A stretch of 64,000 nt of DNA from Rhodopseudomonas sp. BAL398 (GCF_033001325.1 NZ_CP133111.1:4294501-4358500); one strand, 5' to 3'. Shown: positions 10,404 through 22,459, counted from the first letter of the stretch. The notes: generated by a model from the sequence alone, not told the origin. Numbers and translations are program-made.

Positions 10404-10811
10404 TCAGCTGCTGGCGTCGAAGGCCGCGGGGAGATGGCGGGGGGCGTGGTTCGGCGCGATCAGCAGCGCGTCGAATCGCAGCTCGCAATCGGCATGTTCG
10501 GGATGCGCCATCAGCCAGGCGCGGGCGGCGTCGATGATGCGTTGTTGCTGGCGCGGCGTCACCGCATAGGCGGCGTCGTCGAGCCGGGCGCGGGCCTTGA
10601 CCTCGACGAAGGCCACCAGATTGTGGCGCTGTGCCACCAGGTCGATCTCGCCATAGCGGGTCTTGAAGCGCTGCGCCAGAATGCGATAGCCGTCCGCCAA
10701 CAGATGCGCCGCGGCGCGGGCTTCGGCGGACAGGCCGGTGCGAAAGGCGGCGACGCGTTCCGGAGCTGCGGCGCGCGGCGGCATTGCTGACTGTTTCCTA
10801 GCCTTCGCCAT
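10404..10811 (-). CDS. yraN: YraN family protein (UPF0102)
   Basis: 135 aa. The family has a Holliday-junction-resolvase-like nuclease fold; the motifs [10 protein letters not shown] and [10 protein letters not shown] give the putative E-x(n)-ExK metal site. Its cellular role is not established. The first codons overlap the end of rsmI by 14 bases, a conserved arrangement that implies coupled translation. The second Met (MPPRAAA) is an alternative start. Confidence 0.9.
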   Translation of the reverse strand: MAKARKQSAMPPRAAAPERVAAFRTGLSAEARAAAHLLADGYRILAQRFKTRYGEIDLVAQRHNLVAFVEVKARARLDDAAYAVTPRQQQRIIDAARAWLMAHPEHADCELRFDALLIAPNHAPRHLPAAFDASS

Positions 10812-11748
10812 CGCCGTCCTCGGCTTCGCCCAGTCTGGTCAATTCGAGCGCACGGGCATAGATCTCGCGGCGTGGCAGTCCCGACGCTTCGACGGTTTGC
10901 GCCACCGCGTCCTTGACGCTGTTATGCTTCAAGGCCGCGCGCAGCAATTCGTCAAGTTGATCGGGCGCCATCCCGGCATCGACCGCCGGGGGGCCGATCA
11001 CCACGACGAATTCGCCGCGGGTCTCGAGCGCCGCGGCACCCTGCGCCAATTCGGCGATCGGACCGCGCCGCACCTCTTCATGCAGCTTGGTGAGTTCGCG
11101 GCAGACCGCCGCCTCGCGCTCGCCCATGATCTCGGCCAGGTCATGCAGGCTCTTCTCGATCCGGTTGCCGGATTCGAACAGCACCAGCGTGGCGTCGATT
11201 CGTGCCAATTCGGTCAGCCGGGCGCGGCGGGCGCCCTGCTTGGAGGGCAGAAATCCGTCGAAGAAGAACCGGTCGGTCGGCAACGCCGCCACCGCCAGCG
11301 CGGTCAGCACCGAGGACGGCCCCGGCAACGCGATCACCTGATGCCCGGCGGCGCAGACTTCGCGCACCAGCTTGAAGCCGGGATCGGAAATCAGCGGCGT
11401 GCCGGCGTCCGACACCAGCGCGACCGAGCCGCCCTGCGCCAGCTTCTCCAGGATCTTCGGCCGCGCCATTGTGGCGTTGTGTTCGTGATAGGGTTTCAGC
11501 ATCGCCGCGATGCCGTATCGTTCGGTCAGCCGATGGGTGATTCGGGTGTCTTCGCAGGCGATGACATCGACCCCGGCCAGGGTCTCGAGCGCGCGCAGGG
11601 TGATGTCGCCGAGATTGCCGATCGGGGTTGCCACCAGATGCAGGCCTGGCGCCGCGCGCGGGGCGGACAGCACGTGGCCGGCGACCAGGAATGTCCGGGC
11701 GGGCGCCGTGGGCTCCGCAGTCGGGGAGATGGCAGGTTTGGTTCGCAT
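10798..11748 (-). CDS. rsmI: 16S rRNA 2'-O-methyltransferase RsmI
   Basis: 316 aa. RsmI uses S-adenosylmethionine to methylate the ribose of C1402 in 16S rRNA. The tetrapyrrole-methylase-type fold is seen in [44 protein letters not shown] and [13 protein letters not shown] 30-residue N-terminal extension precedes the domain, so a later start is possible. It is the first gene of an rsmI-yraN-gshB run and is divergent from the PBP-activator lipoprotein, a widely conserved pairing. Confidence 0.95.
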   Translation of the reverse strand: MRTKPAISPTAEPTAPARTFLVAGHVLSAPRAAPGLHLVATPIGNLGDITLRALETLAGVDVIACEDTRITHRLTERYGIAAMLKPYHEHNATMARPKILEKLAQGGSVALVSDAGTPLISDPGFKLVREVCAAGHQVIALPGPSSVLTALAVAALPTDRFFFDGFLPSKQGARRARLTELARIDATLVLFESGNRIEKSLHDLAEIMGEREAAVCRELTKLHEEVRRGPIAELAQGAAALETRGEFVVVIGPPAVDAGMAPDQLDELLRAALKHNSVKDAVAQTVEASGLPRREIYARALELTRLGEAEDGDGEG

Positions 11749-11929
11749 CGGCGCAATCTAGAAGGATTTCCACAAAAGCGCACAGCGGAATTGCGCGATT
11801 GGGCCCGGAAGCGTAAACTTTTGTTTTGGTTAATCATTCGCCGATATTTTGGTGACGTCGAAAACCATCTCCGGATTCTCGGGGGTTGAAAACCGGGCCG
11901 ACCACGGGTTGGCCGATGCAAGAGAAGCC

Positions 11930-13126
11930 ATGGTGAATTCGCACGATCCGAAAGCGCAAGGCCTGCGAACGACGCGTCGGACGGCCGTCGGGCTCATCCT
12001 TGGCGCGCCGCTGCTCGGCGCCTGCGCCGGGGTCCAGCAGTCCTTCACCGGTCCGTTCAGTCAGGAAGCCGCGCCAGCGCCCGCGCAGCAGCCGCTCTCG
12101 GTCGGCAACGGCAAGGTCAAGGTCGGGCTGCTTCTGCCGCTGTCGGCGCCGGGAAATGCCGGCGTTGCGGCGCAATCGATGAAAAATGCCGCCGAGATGG
12201 CGCTGGCCGAGTTCCAGAATCCCGATATCCAGCTGCTGATCAAGGACGACGCCGGCAATCCGCAGGGCGCCCAGGCCGGTGCCCAGCAGGTGCTCGACGA
12301 GGGCGCCGAGATCATTCTCGGACCGCTATTCGCGGCCTCGGTGCCGGCCGCCGCCCAATTGGCGCGGACGCGCGGGGTGCCGATGATCGCGTTTTCCACC
12401 GATTCGAGCGTCGCCGGTCGCGGCGTCTATCTGTTGAGTTTCCTGCCGGAATCAGACGTCAACCGGATCGTCACCTATGCGTCCAGCATCGGGAAGCGCT
12501 CATTCGCGGCATTGTTGCCGGCCAATGCCTATGGCTCCGTGGTCGAGGCCGCCTTCAAGCAGGCCGTCGCCCGCAAGGGCGGCCGGGTCGTGGCTTTCGA
12601 AAAATACGGTGCCGACCGCGCCGGCCCGGTGCGCAATGTCGCACAGGCGCTCGGCAGCGCGGATTCGCTGTTGCTGGCCGATGACGGCGACGCGCTGGTC
12701 TCGGTGACCGATCAGTTGACTGCCAGCGGCGCTAATCTTAAGCGGGTGCAATTGCTCGGCACCGGCTTGTGGGACAATCCGCGGGTGCTGGCTGCGCCGG
12801 CCTTGCAGGGCGGCCTCTATGCGGCGCCGGATCCATCCGGTTTCCGCGCCTTTTCGGCGCGCTACCGCGCCAAATACGGTCAGGACCCGGTGCGCACCGC
12901 GACGCTGGCCTATGACGCGGTCGCGCTGGTCGCGGCCTTGGCCCGAACCCAGGGTACCAAGCGATTTGCGCCCGAAGTGCTGACCAATCCGTCGGGCTTT
13001 GCCGGCATCGACGGCCTGTTCCGGTTCCGTAACGACGGCACCAATGAGCGTGGCCTGGCGGTGATGCGCGTGGAGACTGGCGGCGCCCAGGCTGCGGCCG
13101 GTTCGCCGAAGAGTTTCGGGGCGTAA
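11930..13126 (+). CDS. Penicillin-binding protein activator lipoprotein (LpoA-like)
   Basis: 398 aa from the ATG at 11930 with AGAGAAG before it; an ATG 81 bases upstream in the same frame lacks this site. The N-terminus has TTRR, a hydrophobic stretch and the lipobox LLGAC, so it is a lipoprotein, perhaps Tat-exported. The remainder is a type I periplasmic-binding fold (KVGLLLPLSAPGNAG, ADEG-type DEGAEIILGPLFAASV, LAYDAVALVAAL). LpoA-type proteins stimulate class A penicillin-binding proteins in peptidoglycan synthesis. Divergence from rsmI supports the call; binding of a small ligand cannot be excluded. Confidence 0.85.
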   Translation: MVNSHDPKAQGLRTTRRTAVGLILGAPLLGACAGVQQSFTGPFSQEAAPAPAQQPLSVGNGKVKVGLLLPLSAPGNAGVAAQSMKNAAEMALAEFQNPDIQLLIKDDAGNPQGAQAGAQQVLDEGAEIILGPLFAASVPAAAQLARTRGVPMIAFSTDSSVAGRGVYLLSFLPESDVNRIVTYASSIGKRSFAALLPANAYGSVVEAAFKQAVARKGGRVVAFEKYGADRAGPVRNVAQALGSADSLLLADDGDALVSVTDQLTASGANLKRVQLLGTGLWDNPRVLAAPALQGGLYAAPDPSGFRAFSARYRAKYGQDPVRTATLAYDAVALVAALARTQGTKRFAPEVLTNPSGFAGIDGLFRFRNDGTNERGLAVMRVETGGAQAAAGSPKSFGA

Positions 13127-13160
13127 TACCAACGCACTTTGCCGTTGACTCATCAATTTG

Positions 13161-13249
13161 GTCATGGCCGGGCTTGTCCCGGCCATCCACGTCTTTGATC
13201 CGGCATTGCTGTCAAGGCGTGGACGCCCGGCACAAGGCCGGGCACGACG
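13161..13249. repeat. Dispersed palindromic repeat, GGCCGGGCTTGTCCC type, copy 1
   Basis: Left arm GTCATGGCCGGGCTTGTCCC with CCACGTC mirrors right arm GGCGTGGACGCCCGG...GGCCGGGCACGACG. It lies between the convergent ends of the PBP-activator gene and hemW. A second copy sits at 14436-14515 and a related one at 21200-21310. Confidence 0.8.
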
Positions 13250-13282
13250 AACGAGAGGCAACGACCGTTGATATAACGCTGC

Positions 13283-14440
13283 TCAGGCCGCCAGGTCAGC
13301 CACCACCGCGTCGAGCACCGGGAAGCCGGATTGCGTCACCCGCAGCCGGCCATTGCTGTCGACCACGATCGCGCCTTCGTCACGCAGCACCGCGATCCGG
13401 GCCGGATCGAGTGCGCGGCCGCTCAGCGCCTGATAGCGCCGCGGATCGATGCCCTCGGCCAGTCGCAGCCCCATCAGCAGGAATTCGTCGGCCCGCTCTT
13501 CGCTGTTGAGAACATCGTCGACGATGACGCCATGACCGCCGGCCTCGACCCGCATCAGCCAGGCTTCGGGCCGTTTCTCGGTGGCGATGGCGTGGCGCGC
13601 GCCATTGATATCGAGCCGGCCATGGGCGCCGGGGCCGATCCCGGCATATTCCTGGCCGCGCCAATAGACCAGATTGTGTTTGCAGGCCGCACCCGGCCGG
13701 GCGTGATTGGAGATCTCGTAGGATGGCAGCCCGAGTTCGGCGCAGACGTCCTGCGTCACGTCGTAAAGCACCCGCGCGGTGGCCTCGTCCGGGATCTTCA
13801 ATTTGCCGGCCCGGTGCAGCGCGAAGAACGGCGTCTCGGCCTCGATGGTCAGCTGATACAGCGACAGATGTTCGGCCGCCTGCCCGATCGCCTGGCGCAA
13901 TTCGGCTTCCCACATCGCCGGAGTCTGGTCGGGACGGGCATAGATCAGGTCGAATGAATAGCGATCGAATACGCTACGCGCGATCGCGACCGCGTCCATC
14001 GCCTCGCGCGCGCTGTGCAGGCGCCCGAGCGCTTTCAGCGAGGCGTCGTCGAGCGCCTGGACGCCGAGCGAGACCCGGTTGACGCCGGCGGCGCGATAGC
14101 CGCGAAACCTCGTCGCCTCGACGCTGGTCGGATTGGCTTCCAGCGAGATCTCAGCATCGGGCGCGATGCGCCAATGCTTGCCGATCGCGTCGAGAATCGC
14201 GCCGACGGTTTTCGGCTGCATCAGCGACGGCGTGCCGCCGCCGAGGAAGATCGAGGATACTTCGCGTCCCGGCGTGCGCGCAGCGGTGGTCTCGATCTCG
14301 CGGGCGAAGGCGCGGGCAAAGCGCTCCTCGTCGATCGGGGCATGGCGAACGTGGCTGTTGAAATCGCAATAGGGGCATTTCGACAGGCAGAACGGCCAGT
14401 GGATATAGACGCCGAAGGCGGTGTCGGGTGAATTTGTCAT
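13283..14440 (-). CDS. hemW: HemW-type radical SAM protein
   Basis: 385 aa from the ATG at 14440 (MTNSPDTAFGVYIHWPF). The iron-sulfur motif CLSKCPYC (Cys18, 22, 25) is followed by DF, without the fourth Cys of true coproporphyrinogen oxidase HemN, so this is the HemW subgroup, considered haem-binding/chaperone-like. FLGGGTPSLM and a HemN C-terminal domain are intact. The start codon lies inside a dispersed repeat (14436-14515); the frame stays open 156 bases further upstream through the repeat, giving MPGLVPGIHALAATK-like residues that are almost certainly not native. Part of the rph-rdgB-hemW run. Confidence 0.93.
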   Translation of the reverse strand: MTNSPDTAFGVYIHWPFCLSKCPYCDFNSHVRHAPIDEERFARAFAREIETTAARTPGREVSSIFLGGGTPSLMQPKTVGAILDAIGKHWRIAPDAEISLEANPTSVEATRFRGYRAAGVNRVSLGVQALDDASLKALGRLHSAREAMDAVAIARSVFDRYSFDLIYARPDQTPAMWEAELRQAIGQAAEHLSLYQLTIEAETPFFALHRAGKLKIPDEATARVLYDVTQDVCAELGLPSYEISNHARPGAACKHNLVYWRGQEYAGIGPGAHGRLDINGARHAIATEKRPEAWLMRVEAGGHGVIVDDVLNSEERADEFLLMGLRLAEGIDPRRYQALSGRALDPARIAVLRDEGAIVVDSNGRLRVTQSGFPVLDAVVADLAA

Positions 14441-14515
14441 GGCCGGGCTTGTCCCGGCCATCCACGCCTTGGTCGCCGCCAAGGCGTGGATGCCCGGCAC
14501 GAGGCCGGGCATGAC
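14436..14515. repeat. Dispersed palindromic repeat, GGCCGGGCTTGTCCC type, copy 2
   Basis: Arms GTCATGGCCGGGCTTGTCCC...CCACGCCTT and AAGGCGTGG...GCCCGGCACGAGGCCGGGCATGAC pair almost perfectly around GGTCGCCGCC. It fills most of the 94-base hemW-rdgB spacer and contributes the hemW ATG. Read on the - strand it encodes the MPGLVPGIH...MAGTSPAMT string. Confidence 0.9.
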
Positions 14516-14534
14516 GAATTGTAAAAGGCGCCGC

Positions 14535-15161
14535 TCACAGGCAGATCTCCGCCAGTTTGACGAAGGCGCGGGCGCGGTGCGACAGGCCGAGCCCAAGCGG
14601 CGGCAGGCCGTGCTTTTCGATGCTGGTCATCTCGCCGAAGGTGCGATCATGGCCGTCGGGCAGGAAGGTCGGATCATAACCGAAGCCGGCGGTGCCGCGC
14701 GGCGGCCAGACCAAGGTTCCTTCGACCCGTCCCTCGACTTCCTCGACATGGCCATCTGGCCAGGCGACGCACAGCGCCGAGACGAAATGCGCGCTGCGCT
14801 GCCCCGGCTTGGTGGCGCCGCGCTCCTGCAGCAGCCGTTCGATCCGCATCATCGCGGCGCCAAAATCCTTGGTCTCGCCGGCCCAGCGCGCCGAATAGAT
14901 CCCCGGCGCGCCGTCGAGCGCATCCACCACCAGGCCGGAATCATCAGCGAAGGCAGGCAGTTGCGATGCCTTGGCGGCGGCCTGCGCCTTGATCGCCGCA
15001 TTGCTGCGGAAACTGTCGCCGGTCTCGTCGGGCTCGGCGAGGCCGAGCTCGCCGGCCGAGATGGCCTCGATGCCGTAAGGCGCCAGCAATTCGCGCATCT
15101 CGGCGAGCTTGCCGGGATTATGGGTCGCGATCACGAGCTTGCCGCTGATTCGACGATACAT
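14535..15161 (-). CDS. rdgB: Non-canonical purine NTP pyrophosphatase RdgB/HAM1
   Basis: 208 aa. The enzyme hydrolyses dITP, ITP and XTP to monophosphates and so keeps deaminated purines out of DNA. The substrate loop [11 protein letters not shown] (residues 12-22), [22 protein letters not shown] and the C-terminal [12 protein letters not shown]...SHRARAF are all present. It follows rph by 49 bases and precedes hemW in the same direction. Confidence 0.96.
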   Translation of the reverse strand: MYRRISGKLVIATHNPGKLAEMRELLAPYGIEAISAGELGLAEPDETGDSFRSNAAIKAQAAAKASQLPAFADDSGLVVDALDGAPGIYSARWAGETKDFGAAMMRIERLLQERGATKPGQRSAHFVSALCVAWPDGHVEEVEGRVEGTLVWPPRGTAGFGYDPTFLPDGHDRTFGEMTSIEKHGLPPLGLGLSHRARAFVKLAEICL

Positions 15162-15210
15162 GATCAGCCCAGGCTAGCAGGTTGCGGTGGAACGGCGCGA
15201 CAAGGATGGC

Positions 15211-15930
15211 TCACGCCACCGCCATTTTCTGCAGATCGACCAGCCGGGCCACGCCCTTTTTCGCCAGCGCCATCAGCGCCAGGAACTCGTCCTGCGAAAA
15301 CGGTACCTTTTCGGCGGTTCCCTGGACCTCGATGATACGGCCATCGCCGGTCATGACGAAATTGGCGTCGGTATCGGCCTCGGAATCCTCGGCATAATCC
15401 AGATCCAGTACTGGAGTACCGTTGTAGATGCCGCAGGAGATCGCCGCGACATTGTCGCGAATCACATTGCCGGTGCCCTTGAGCATGTTGCGGCTCTTCA
15501 TCCAGGCGATGCAGTCGGCCAAAGCCACCCAGGCGCCGGTGATCGAGGCGGTGCGGGTGCCGCCGTCAGCCTGGATCACGTCGCAATCGACGGTGATCTG
15601 GCGCTCGCCGAGCGCTTCGAGATCCAGCGTCGCGCGCAGCGAGCGGCCGATCAGCCGCTGAATTTCCACGGTGCGGCCGTTCTGCTTGCCGGCGGCGGCC
15701 TCGCGACGGGTGCGTTCCAGCGTGGCGCGCGGCAGCATGCCGTATTCGGCGGTGACCCAGCCGCGGCCCTGCCCCTTCAGCCACGGCGGCAGCCGCTCTT
15801 CCAGGGTAGCGGTGACCAGCACATGGGTGTCGCCGAATTTCACCATGCAGGAGCCCTCGGCATATTTGACGACACCGCGTTCCAGCGATACGGCGCGCAA
15901 TTCGTCTGGCGCACGGCGGCTTGGCCGCAT
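15211..15930 (-). CDS. rph: Ribonuclease PH
   Basis: 239 aa, the normal length. RNase PH is a phosphorolytic 3'-5' exoribonuclease that trims tRNA 3' ends. Intact motifs: [12 protein letters not shown] at the N-terminus, [17 protein letters not shown], the phosphate-binding region [31 protein letters not shown], and [13 protein letters not shown]. It is divergent from hrcA across about 150 bases and leads the rph-rdgB-hemW run. Confidence 0.97.
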   Translation of the reverse strand: MRPSRRAPDELRAVSLERGVVKYAEGSCMVKFGDTHVLVTATLEERLPPWLKGQGRGWVTAEYGMLPRATLERTRREAAAGKQNGRTVEIQRLIGRSLRATLDLEALGERQITVDCDVIQADGGTRTASITGAWVALADCIAWMKSRNMLKGTGNVIRDNVAAISCGIYNGTPVLDLDYAEDSEADTDANFVMTGDGRIIEVQGTAEKVPFSQDEFLALMALAKKGVARLVDLQKMAVA

Positions 15931-16084
15931 GGGGAATCCTCCGAAAATACAGGAAAAGCTGATCTCGCGGTGCTTTTAGGGGGCCAGCGCCGCAGCGGCA
16001 AGGGCCGCGGCCGGCAATCGGCGTAATGCCTGCTTGTAACCGGACCCCGGCATCGACAAATTAGCAGCTTCACGGAGGTTCTCC

Positions 16085-17173
16085 TTGGCTCATCACGAAC
16101 ACATCGGCCTGATCGCCCCGAATGCCGGGCTGGCGCAGCTCAACGAGCGGTCGCGAGAGATCTTCCGGCAGATCGTCGAGAGCTATCTGGCCACCGGCGA
16201 GCCGGTTGGTTCGCGCAACATCTCGCGCCTGATCACGGTGCCGCTGTCGCCGGCCTCGGTGCGCAATGTGATGTCGGATCTCGAGCAGCTCGGCCTGATC
16301 TATGCGCCGCACACCTCCGCCGGCCGGCTGCCGACCGAGCTTGGCCTGCGATTCTTCGTCGACGCGCTGATGCAGGTCGGCGATCTGACCGAGCCGGAGC
16401 GGCAATCGATCCAGGCCCAGCTCAATTCGGTCGGCAAGGCGCAGTCGGTCGAGGCGGCGCTCGGCGAGGCGCTGACGCGCTTGTCCGGCCTGACCCGGGC
16501 GGCGGCGGTGGTGCTGACCGCGAAATCCAATTCACGGCTCAAACACATCGAATTCGTCCGGCTCGAGCCGGAGCGCGCGCTGGTGGTGCTGGTGGCCGAG
16601 GACGGTCAGGTCGAGAACCGGGTGCTGATGCTGCCGCCGGGCGTGCCGTCCTCGGCGCTGACCGAGGCTTCGAATTTCCTCAATGCGCGAATCCGCGGCC
16701 GCACCTTGGCGGAGGCTCGGCTCGAACTCGAGACCATGCTGACGCAGGACCGCGCCGAACTCGATCAACTGACCCAGAAGGTGATCGCCGCCGGCATCGC
16801 CAGCTGGTCCGGCGGCGACACCGACGACCGCCAGCTGATCGTGCGCGGCCACGCCAATCTGCTCGAGGATCTCCATGCGCTCGACGATCTCGAACGGGTG
16901 CGGCTGTTATTCGACGACCTCGAGACCAAGCGCGGCGTCATTGATCTGCTCGGCCGCGCCGAGCGCGCCGAGGGGGTGCGAATTTTCATCGGCTCGGAGA
17001 ACAAGCTGTTCTCGCTGTCCGGCTCCTCCACCATCATCGCGCCCTATAGTGACGGCGCCGGGCATATCGTCGGCGTTCTGGGCGTGATCGGGCCGACCAG
17101 GCTCAATTACGCGCGGGTGATCCCGATGGTGGATTACGCCGCCCGGATCGTCAGCCAGATGCTCGGCGGCTGA
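16085..17173 (+). CDS. hrcA: Heat-inducible transcription repressor HrcA
   Basis: 362 aa. The TTG start at 16085 is supported by GGAGG at 16074-16078, six bases upstream; the frame has no nearby ATG. HrcA binds CIRCE operators (usually before groESL) and is folded by GroEL. The N-terminal winged helix [26 protein letters not shown], the helix [23 protein letters not shown], and the GAF-like C-terminal part ([16 protein letters not shown]-like [19 protein letters not shown]) are clear. No CIRCE copy was found here, consistent with its targets lying elsewhere. grpE follows by 96 bases. Confidence 0.95.
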   Translation: MAHHEHIGLIAPNAGLAQLNERSREIFRQIVESYLATGEPVGSRNISRLITVPLSPASVRNVMSDLEQLGLIYAPHTSAGRLPTELGLRFFVDALMQVGDLTEPERQSIQAQLNSVGKAQSVEAALGEALTRLSGLTRAAAVVLTAKSNSRLKHIEFVRLEPERALVVLVAEDGQVENRVLMLPPGVPSSALTEASNFLNARIRGRTLAEARLELETMLTQDRAELDQLTQKVIAAGIASWSGGDTDDRQLIVRGHANLLEDLHALDDLERVRLLFDDLETKRGVIDLLGRAERAEGVRIFIGSENKLFSLSGSSTIIAPYSDGAGHIVGVLGVIGPTRLNYARVIPMVDYAARIVSQMLGG

Positions 17174-17269
17174 GCCCGGACGCCCGCCGCGCTTGATTTT
17201 GGCAGCGCAAACACGATATCCCGGCAAGCCCACCCCATCGATCGAGATCAATTTTCAGAAGGTAGCGTG

Positions 17270-17875
17270 ATGACCGATTCCAACGGACAGAAGGAAAACC
17301 TCGAGCAGGCGGCGCAGGCTGCCGAGCCGGTGGTCTCCAAGCCGTACATCATGCCGGACGATCCGGAAGAAGGGGCGAACGAAGCGCTGGTCCGCGAGGC
17401 CGCCGAAGCCCGTGACAAGATGTTGCGAACGCTGGCCGAGATGGAAAATCTGCGCAAGCGCACCGCGCGCGAGGTGGCCGACGCCCGGACCTACGGCATC
17501 GCTGCATTTGCGCGCGACGTCGTCGACATCGCCGACAATCTGCAGCGCGCGCTCGACGCGGTGCCGGCGGAAGCCAAGGCTTCGGCCGATCCGGGCCTGA
17601 AAGCCCTGATGGAGGGCGTCGAATTGACCGAGCGGTCGATGCTCAATGCGCTGGAAAAGAACGGCGTCAAGAAATTCAATCCGCAGGGCGAGAAGTTCGA
17701 TCCGAACTTCCAGCAGGCGATGTATGAGGTCCCGGATTCCACGGTTCCGCCCGGCACCGTGGTGCAGGTCGTGCAGGCCGGTTTCACCCTCGGCGAGCGC
17801 GTGTTGCGTCCCGCTCTCGTGGCGGTGTCGAAAGGCGGGCCGAAGCCGGCACCGACGACCGATACCGAGGCCTGA
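17270..17875 (+). CDS. grpE: Nucleotide exchange factor GrpE
   Basis: 201 aa from the ATG at 17270 (a GTG lies directly before it); AGAAGGTAG is the ribosome site. GrpE releases ADP from DnaK. The long N-terminal helix ([27 protein letters not shown]) and the C-terminal beta domain ([43 protein letters not shown]) are diagnostic. It forms hrcA-grpE; dnaKJ lies 1.4 kb downstream with one opposing gene between. Confidence 0.96.
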   Translation: MTDSNGQKENLEQAAQAAEPVVSKPYIMPDDPEEGANEALVREAAEARDKMLRTLAEMENLRKRTAREVADARTYGIAAFARDVVDIADNLQRALDAVPAEAKASADPGLKALMEGVELTERSMLNALEKNGVKKFNPQGEKFDPNFQQAMYEVPDSTVPPGTVVQVVQAGFTLGERVLRPALVAVSKGGPKPAPTTDTEA

Positions 17876-17890
17876 TTTCAGCAGCCTGGG

Positions 17891-18832
17891 TCAGCGCGGC
17901 TCTAGGCCGTCGCGCACCGCTCGAAACCGCGGGAACGCCTTCGACCACTGGTCCCGCGGCGAACTGGCGATAATCCGGATCGCGACGTTGCCGCCGCCGA
18001 ATCGCAGCCATTGCACCACCCGAACCGGGGTGTTGTCCTTGCCGCTGACGGCGTCGATCCGGGTCTCGTAGCCGGGGGCACCGTCGATCCGCACCGGCTC
18101 GGACATCGTAATGCGGCCCTCGCGCAGGCCGGGGATGAGGCCCGCCGATTGCTGTGCGAACCGGCCGCGATCCTCCGATCTTTCCGGCGCCGAGCCGATC
18201 AGGCCCAGCACTATGAACGGCGCGGCCTCGACGCCGGTTTCGTCATCGCCGTCGGCCAGCAGCAGCGCCGCCCCGGGCGCCAATGTCCGCACCGTCTTGA
18301 ACCCGCTCAACTCGCTGACCTTGAACGGCATCAGCGCCAGCTGCTCGGCGACAGGAACCTGCTGGCGCACCGCCACGGTGGCGAACATCCGCTTCACGGC
18401 GTCTTCCGAATAGGTCTTGGTCTCGGAATCGGCGATCTGCACCGCGACATAGCCGGAAAACGTTTTGCCGCCCGACACGATCAAGGAGTAGCGGCGGACT
18501 TTGTCGGGGCCGGCCTTGCCGTCCTCCGCGGAATAATAGCCCGGGCCGGCGGCGGTTGCGATGCTCTGCGGCTTGACCGCGCCGGCATCGGCAGGAGCCG
18601 CCTTGGAGGCCTCCTCCACTTCGGCGAAGGCCTTCGCAGGCAGCTCCGCCAGCAACACTTTGACGCCATTGTCCGGGCTCTCGAAGCCGACAAAGGTCGA
18701 CGCCGGAACCAGCCCGTCCATCGGCGTCATCCCGACGCGGATGCCGCGCGGATAGGTCGGATCGGCGGCGAAGGCCGGGCTGACGGCGGCGGATAGCAGA
18801 ACAAACGCGACGAGACGTGCAATGTGTTTCAT
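17891..18832 (-). CDS. Hypothetical exported protein
   Basis: 313 aa with a clear signal peptide (MKHIARLVAFVLLSAAVSPAFA, cleavage after AFA). The mature part holds two similar-looking segments that each contain a gly/tyr-rich strand (PGYYSAEDG near 105, PGYETRIDAVSG near 265) and VQIADSETKTYSEDAVKRMFATVAVR. This resembles periplasmic proteins with paired PsbP/DUF1795-type folds, but I cannot name a family. It is inserted between grpE and dnaK on the opposite strand. Confidence 0.7.
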   Translation of the reverse strand: MKHIARLVAFVLLSAAVSPAFAADPTYPRGIRVGMTPMDGLVPASTFVGFESPDNGVKVLLAELPAKAFAEVEEASKAAPADAGAVKPQSIATAAGPGYYSAEDGKAGPDKVRRYSLIVSGGKTFSGYVAVQIADSETKTYSEDAVKRMFATVAVRQQVPVAEQLALMPFKVSELSGFKTVRTLAPGAALLLADGDDETGVEAAPFIVLGLIGSAPERSEDRGRFAQQSAGLIPGLREGRITMSEPVRIDGAPGYETRIDAVSGKDNTPVRVVQWLRFGGGNVAIRIIASSPRDQWSKAFPRFRAVRDGLEPR

Positions 18833-19107
18833 GAATTTCTACTGAGTTTGCATTGCGGCCGTTCGATGGTCGCGATCTGCATGTCATTCGCGACAAATAC
18901 GATTGCCGCAACTCCCATGGTTTCCTGACCGGGGTGCCAGATCAAGCTTTGAAAGCGCGGCCTGGCACGAATGTCGGCCTCCGGGCTGGTGTATTTTGGT
19001 GCGGCGCGGCAAGCTCGTCGCGGCCGATCGAACCGATCGGGCCGACCCAGCCGCCGATCGAGCCGGCTCAGCCCGCAATGATTTCGTGAACCAAGCGCGC
19101 CACGGTC

Positions 19108-19135
19108 CTTGCGGGCCTCACCCCCCCTCCTATAT
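19108..19135 (+). promoter_or_regulatory. RpoH (sigma-32 type) promoter of dnaK
   Basis: CTTG at 19108-19111, 17 bases, then CCTATAT at 19129-19135. This matches the alphaproteobacterial RpoH consensus CTTG-N17/18-CYTATNT at every fixed position. It lies about 105 bases before the dnaK ATG, so transcription would begin near 19142. The 408-base stretch 18833-19240 holds this promoter and the leader and no gene I can support. An rpoH gene is present at 56200-57099. Confidence 0.85.
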
Positions 19136-19240
19136 GAGGCAAGACCACCGCGACATCGCGAGAAATTTAATATTGGGGGTTTGGATTGGTGCGCCGTCAG
19201 GGCCCGGCCAACCTGCCGCAAAAAGAAGGATGTGAGGACC

Positions 19241-21142
<1,902 letters not shown>

Positions 21143-21199
21143 TCGTTAGGATCCGCGGGCGATGACTCCTGATCTTGGTCACGTCGTCTTGGTCACATC

Positions 21200-21310
21200 G
21201 TCACCCCCGGGATTGACCCGGGGGGCCATCTTCCAAAATCGATGGATGGCCGGGCCTTCGCCGCGCCGAAGGGGTTTCGGCCCCGCAGGCGGGGCAAGCC
21301 CGGCCGTGAC
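21200..21310. repeat. Dispersed palindromic repeat in the dnaK-dnaJ spacer
   Basis: Nested inverted repeats: CCCCCGGGATTGACCCGGGGG at the left, GATGGATGGCCGGGCC...GCAAGCCCGGCCGTGAC at the right, and GGGGTTTCGGCCCC inside. It fills most of the 183-base gap between dnaK and dnaJ and resembles the family at 13161 and 14436. It could shape dnaK/dnaJ transcript ratios. Confidence 0.7.
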
Positions 21311-21325
21311 AGTTGAGAAGTTCTG

Positions 21326-22459
21326 ATGTCCTCCACCAAGCGTTGCTACTACGAAACTCTTGAAGTCGACCGAAGCGCGGACGAGTCCAGCCTGAAGGCG
21401 GCGTTCCGCAAGCTGGCGATGAAATGGCATCCGGACAAGAATCCGGGTGACGCCTCCAGCGAAGTGCGCTTCAAGGAAATCAACGAAGCCTATGAAGTGC
21501 TCAAGGACGGCGACAAGCGCGCCGCCTATGACCGCTTCGGCCATGCGGCGTTCGAGCAGGGCGGCGGCGGCCCCGGCTTCGGCGCCGGCTTTGCCTCGTC
21601 GTTCTCTGATATTTTCGAGGATCTGTTCGGCATGGCCGCGCAGCGCGGCGGCCGCGGCAATGGCCGCGAGCGCGGCGCCGACCTGCGCTACAATATGGAA
21701 ATCACCCTCGAGGATGCCTTCCTCGGCAAGACGGCGCAGATCGAGATTCCGGTCTCGGTGATCTGCGAATCCTGCTCGGGGACCGGCGCCAAGGCTGGTA
21801 CCAAGCCGAAGACCTGCTCGACCTGCGGCGGTGCCGGCCGGGTCCGCCAGGCCCAGGGTTTCTTTACACTTGAACGGACCTGCCCCGGCTGTCAGGGCCG
21901 CGGCCAGATGATCGAGGATCCGTGCCCGTCCTGCGCGGGCGCCGGCCGGGTGACCCGGGAACGGACGCTGTCGGTCAATATTCCGCAGGGCGTCGAAGAC
22001 GGTACCAGGATCAGGCTCGCCGGCGAAGGCGAGGCCGGGGTTCGCGGCGGCCCGTCGGGCGATCTCTATATTTTCCTGTCCTTGGCTGCCCATCAATTCT
22101 TCCAGCGCGACGGCGCCGACCTGCATTGTCTGGTGCCGATCTCGATGGTCACCGCCGCGCTTGGCGGCGATCTCGACGTGCCGACCATCGACAAGGGCAA
22201 GACCAAGGTGAAGGTGCCGCCGGGGACTCAGACCGGCCGGCGTATTCGGATCGCCGCCAAGGGCATGCCAGTGCTGCGCTCGCGGCAGATGGGCGACATG
22301 TACGTCCAGGTCGCGGTCGAGACGCCGCAGAACCTCACCAAGAAACAGCAGGAACTGCTGGCCGAATTCGAGAAATTATCCTCCGGCGCGACGCAACCGG
22401 AAACCGCCGGCTTCTTCACCAAGGTCAAGGACTTCTTCGGAACTCGCAGCACTCCCTAA
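21326..22459 (+). CDS. dnaJ: Chaperone DnaJ (Hsp40)
   Basis: 377 aa. The J domain has HPD at residues 35-37, followed by a Gly/Phe linker ([14 protein letters not shown]), four zinc-binding CxxCxGxG repeats ([32 protein letters not shown]) and the C-terminal substrate domains. It is therefore a type I (class A) DnaJ that stimulates DnaK. It starts 183 bases after dnaK; the repeat at 21200-21310 lies between them. No anomalies. Confidence 0.97.
   Translation: MSSTKRCYYETLEVDRSADESSLKAAFRKLAMKWHPDKNPGDASSEVRFKEINEAYEVLKDGDKRAAYDRFGHAAFEQGGGGPGFGAGFASSFSDIFEDLFGMAAQRGGRGNGRERGADLRYNMEITLEDAFLGKTAQIEIPVSVICESCSGTGAKAGTKPKTCSTCGGAGRVRQAQGFFTLERTCPGCQGRGQMIEDPCPSCAGAGRVTRERTLSVNIPQGVEDGTRIRLAGEGEAGVRGGPSGDLYIFLSLAAHQFFQRDGADLHCLVPISMVTAALGGDLDVPTIDKGKTKVKVPPGTQTGRRIRIAAKGMPVLRSRQMGDMYVQVAVETPQNLTKKQQELLAEFEKLSSGATQPETAGFFTKVKDFFGTRSTP

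Noticed and set aside
14441-14596. N-terminal extension of hemW by 52 residues
   Set aside because: The added residues are the translation of a dispersed repeat; HemW homology begins after the ATG at 14440.
15931-16084. CIRCE operator before hrcA
   Set aside because: No TTAGCACTC-N9-GAGTGCTAA; only an isolated TTAGCAGC was seen.
17192-17220. Possible RpoH promoter (CTTG ... ACGATATC) before grpE
   Set aside because: The -10 does not fit CYTATNT at any allowed spacing.
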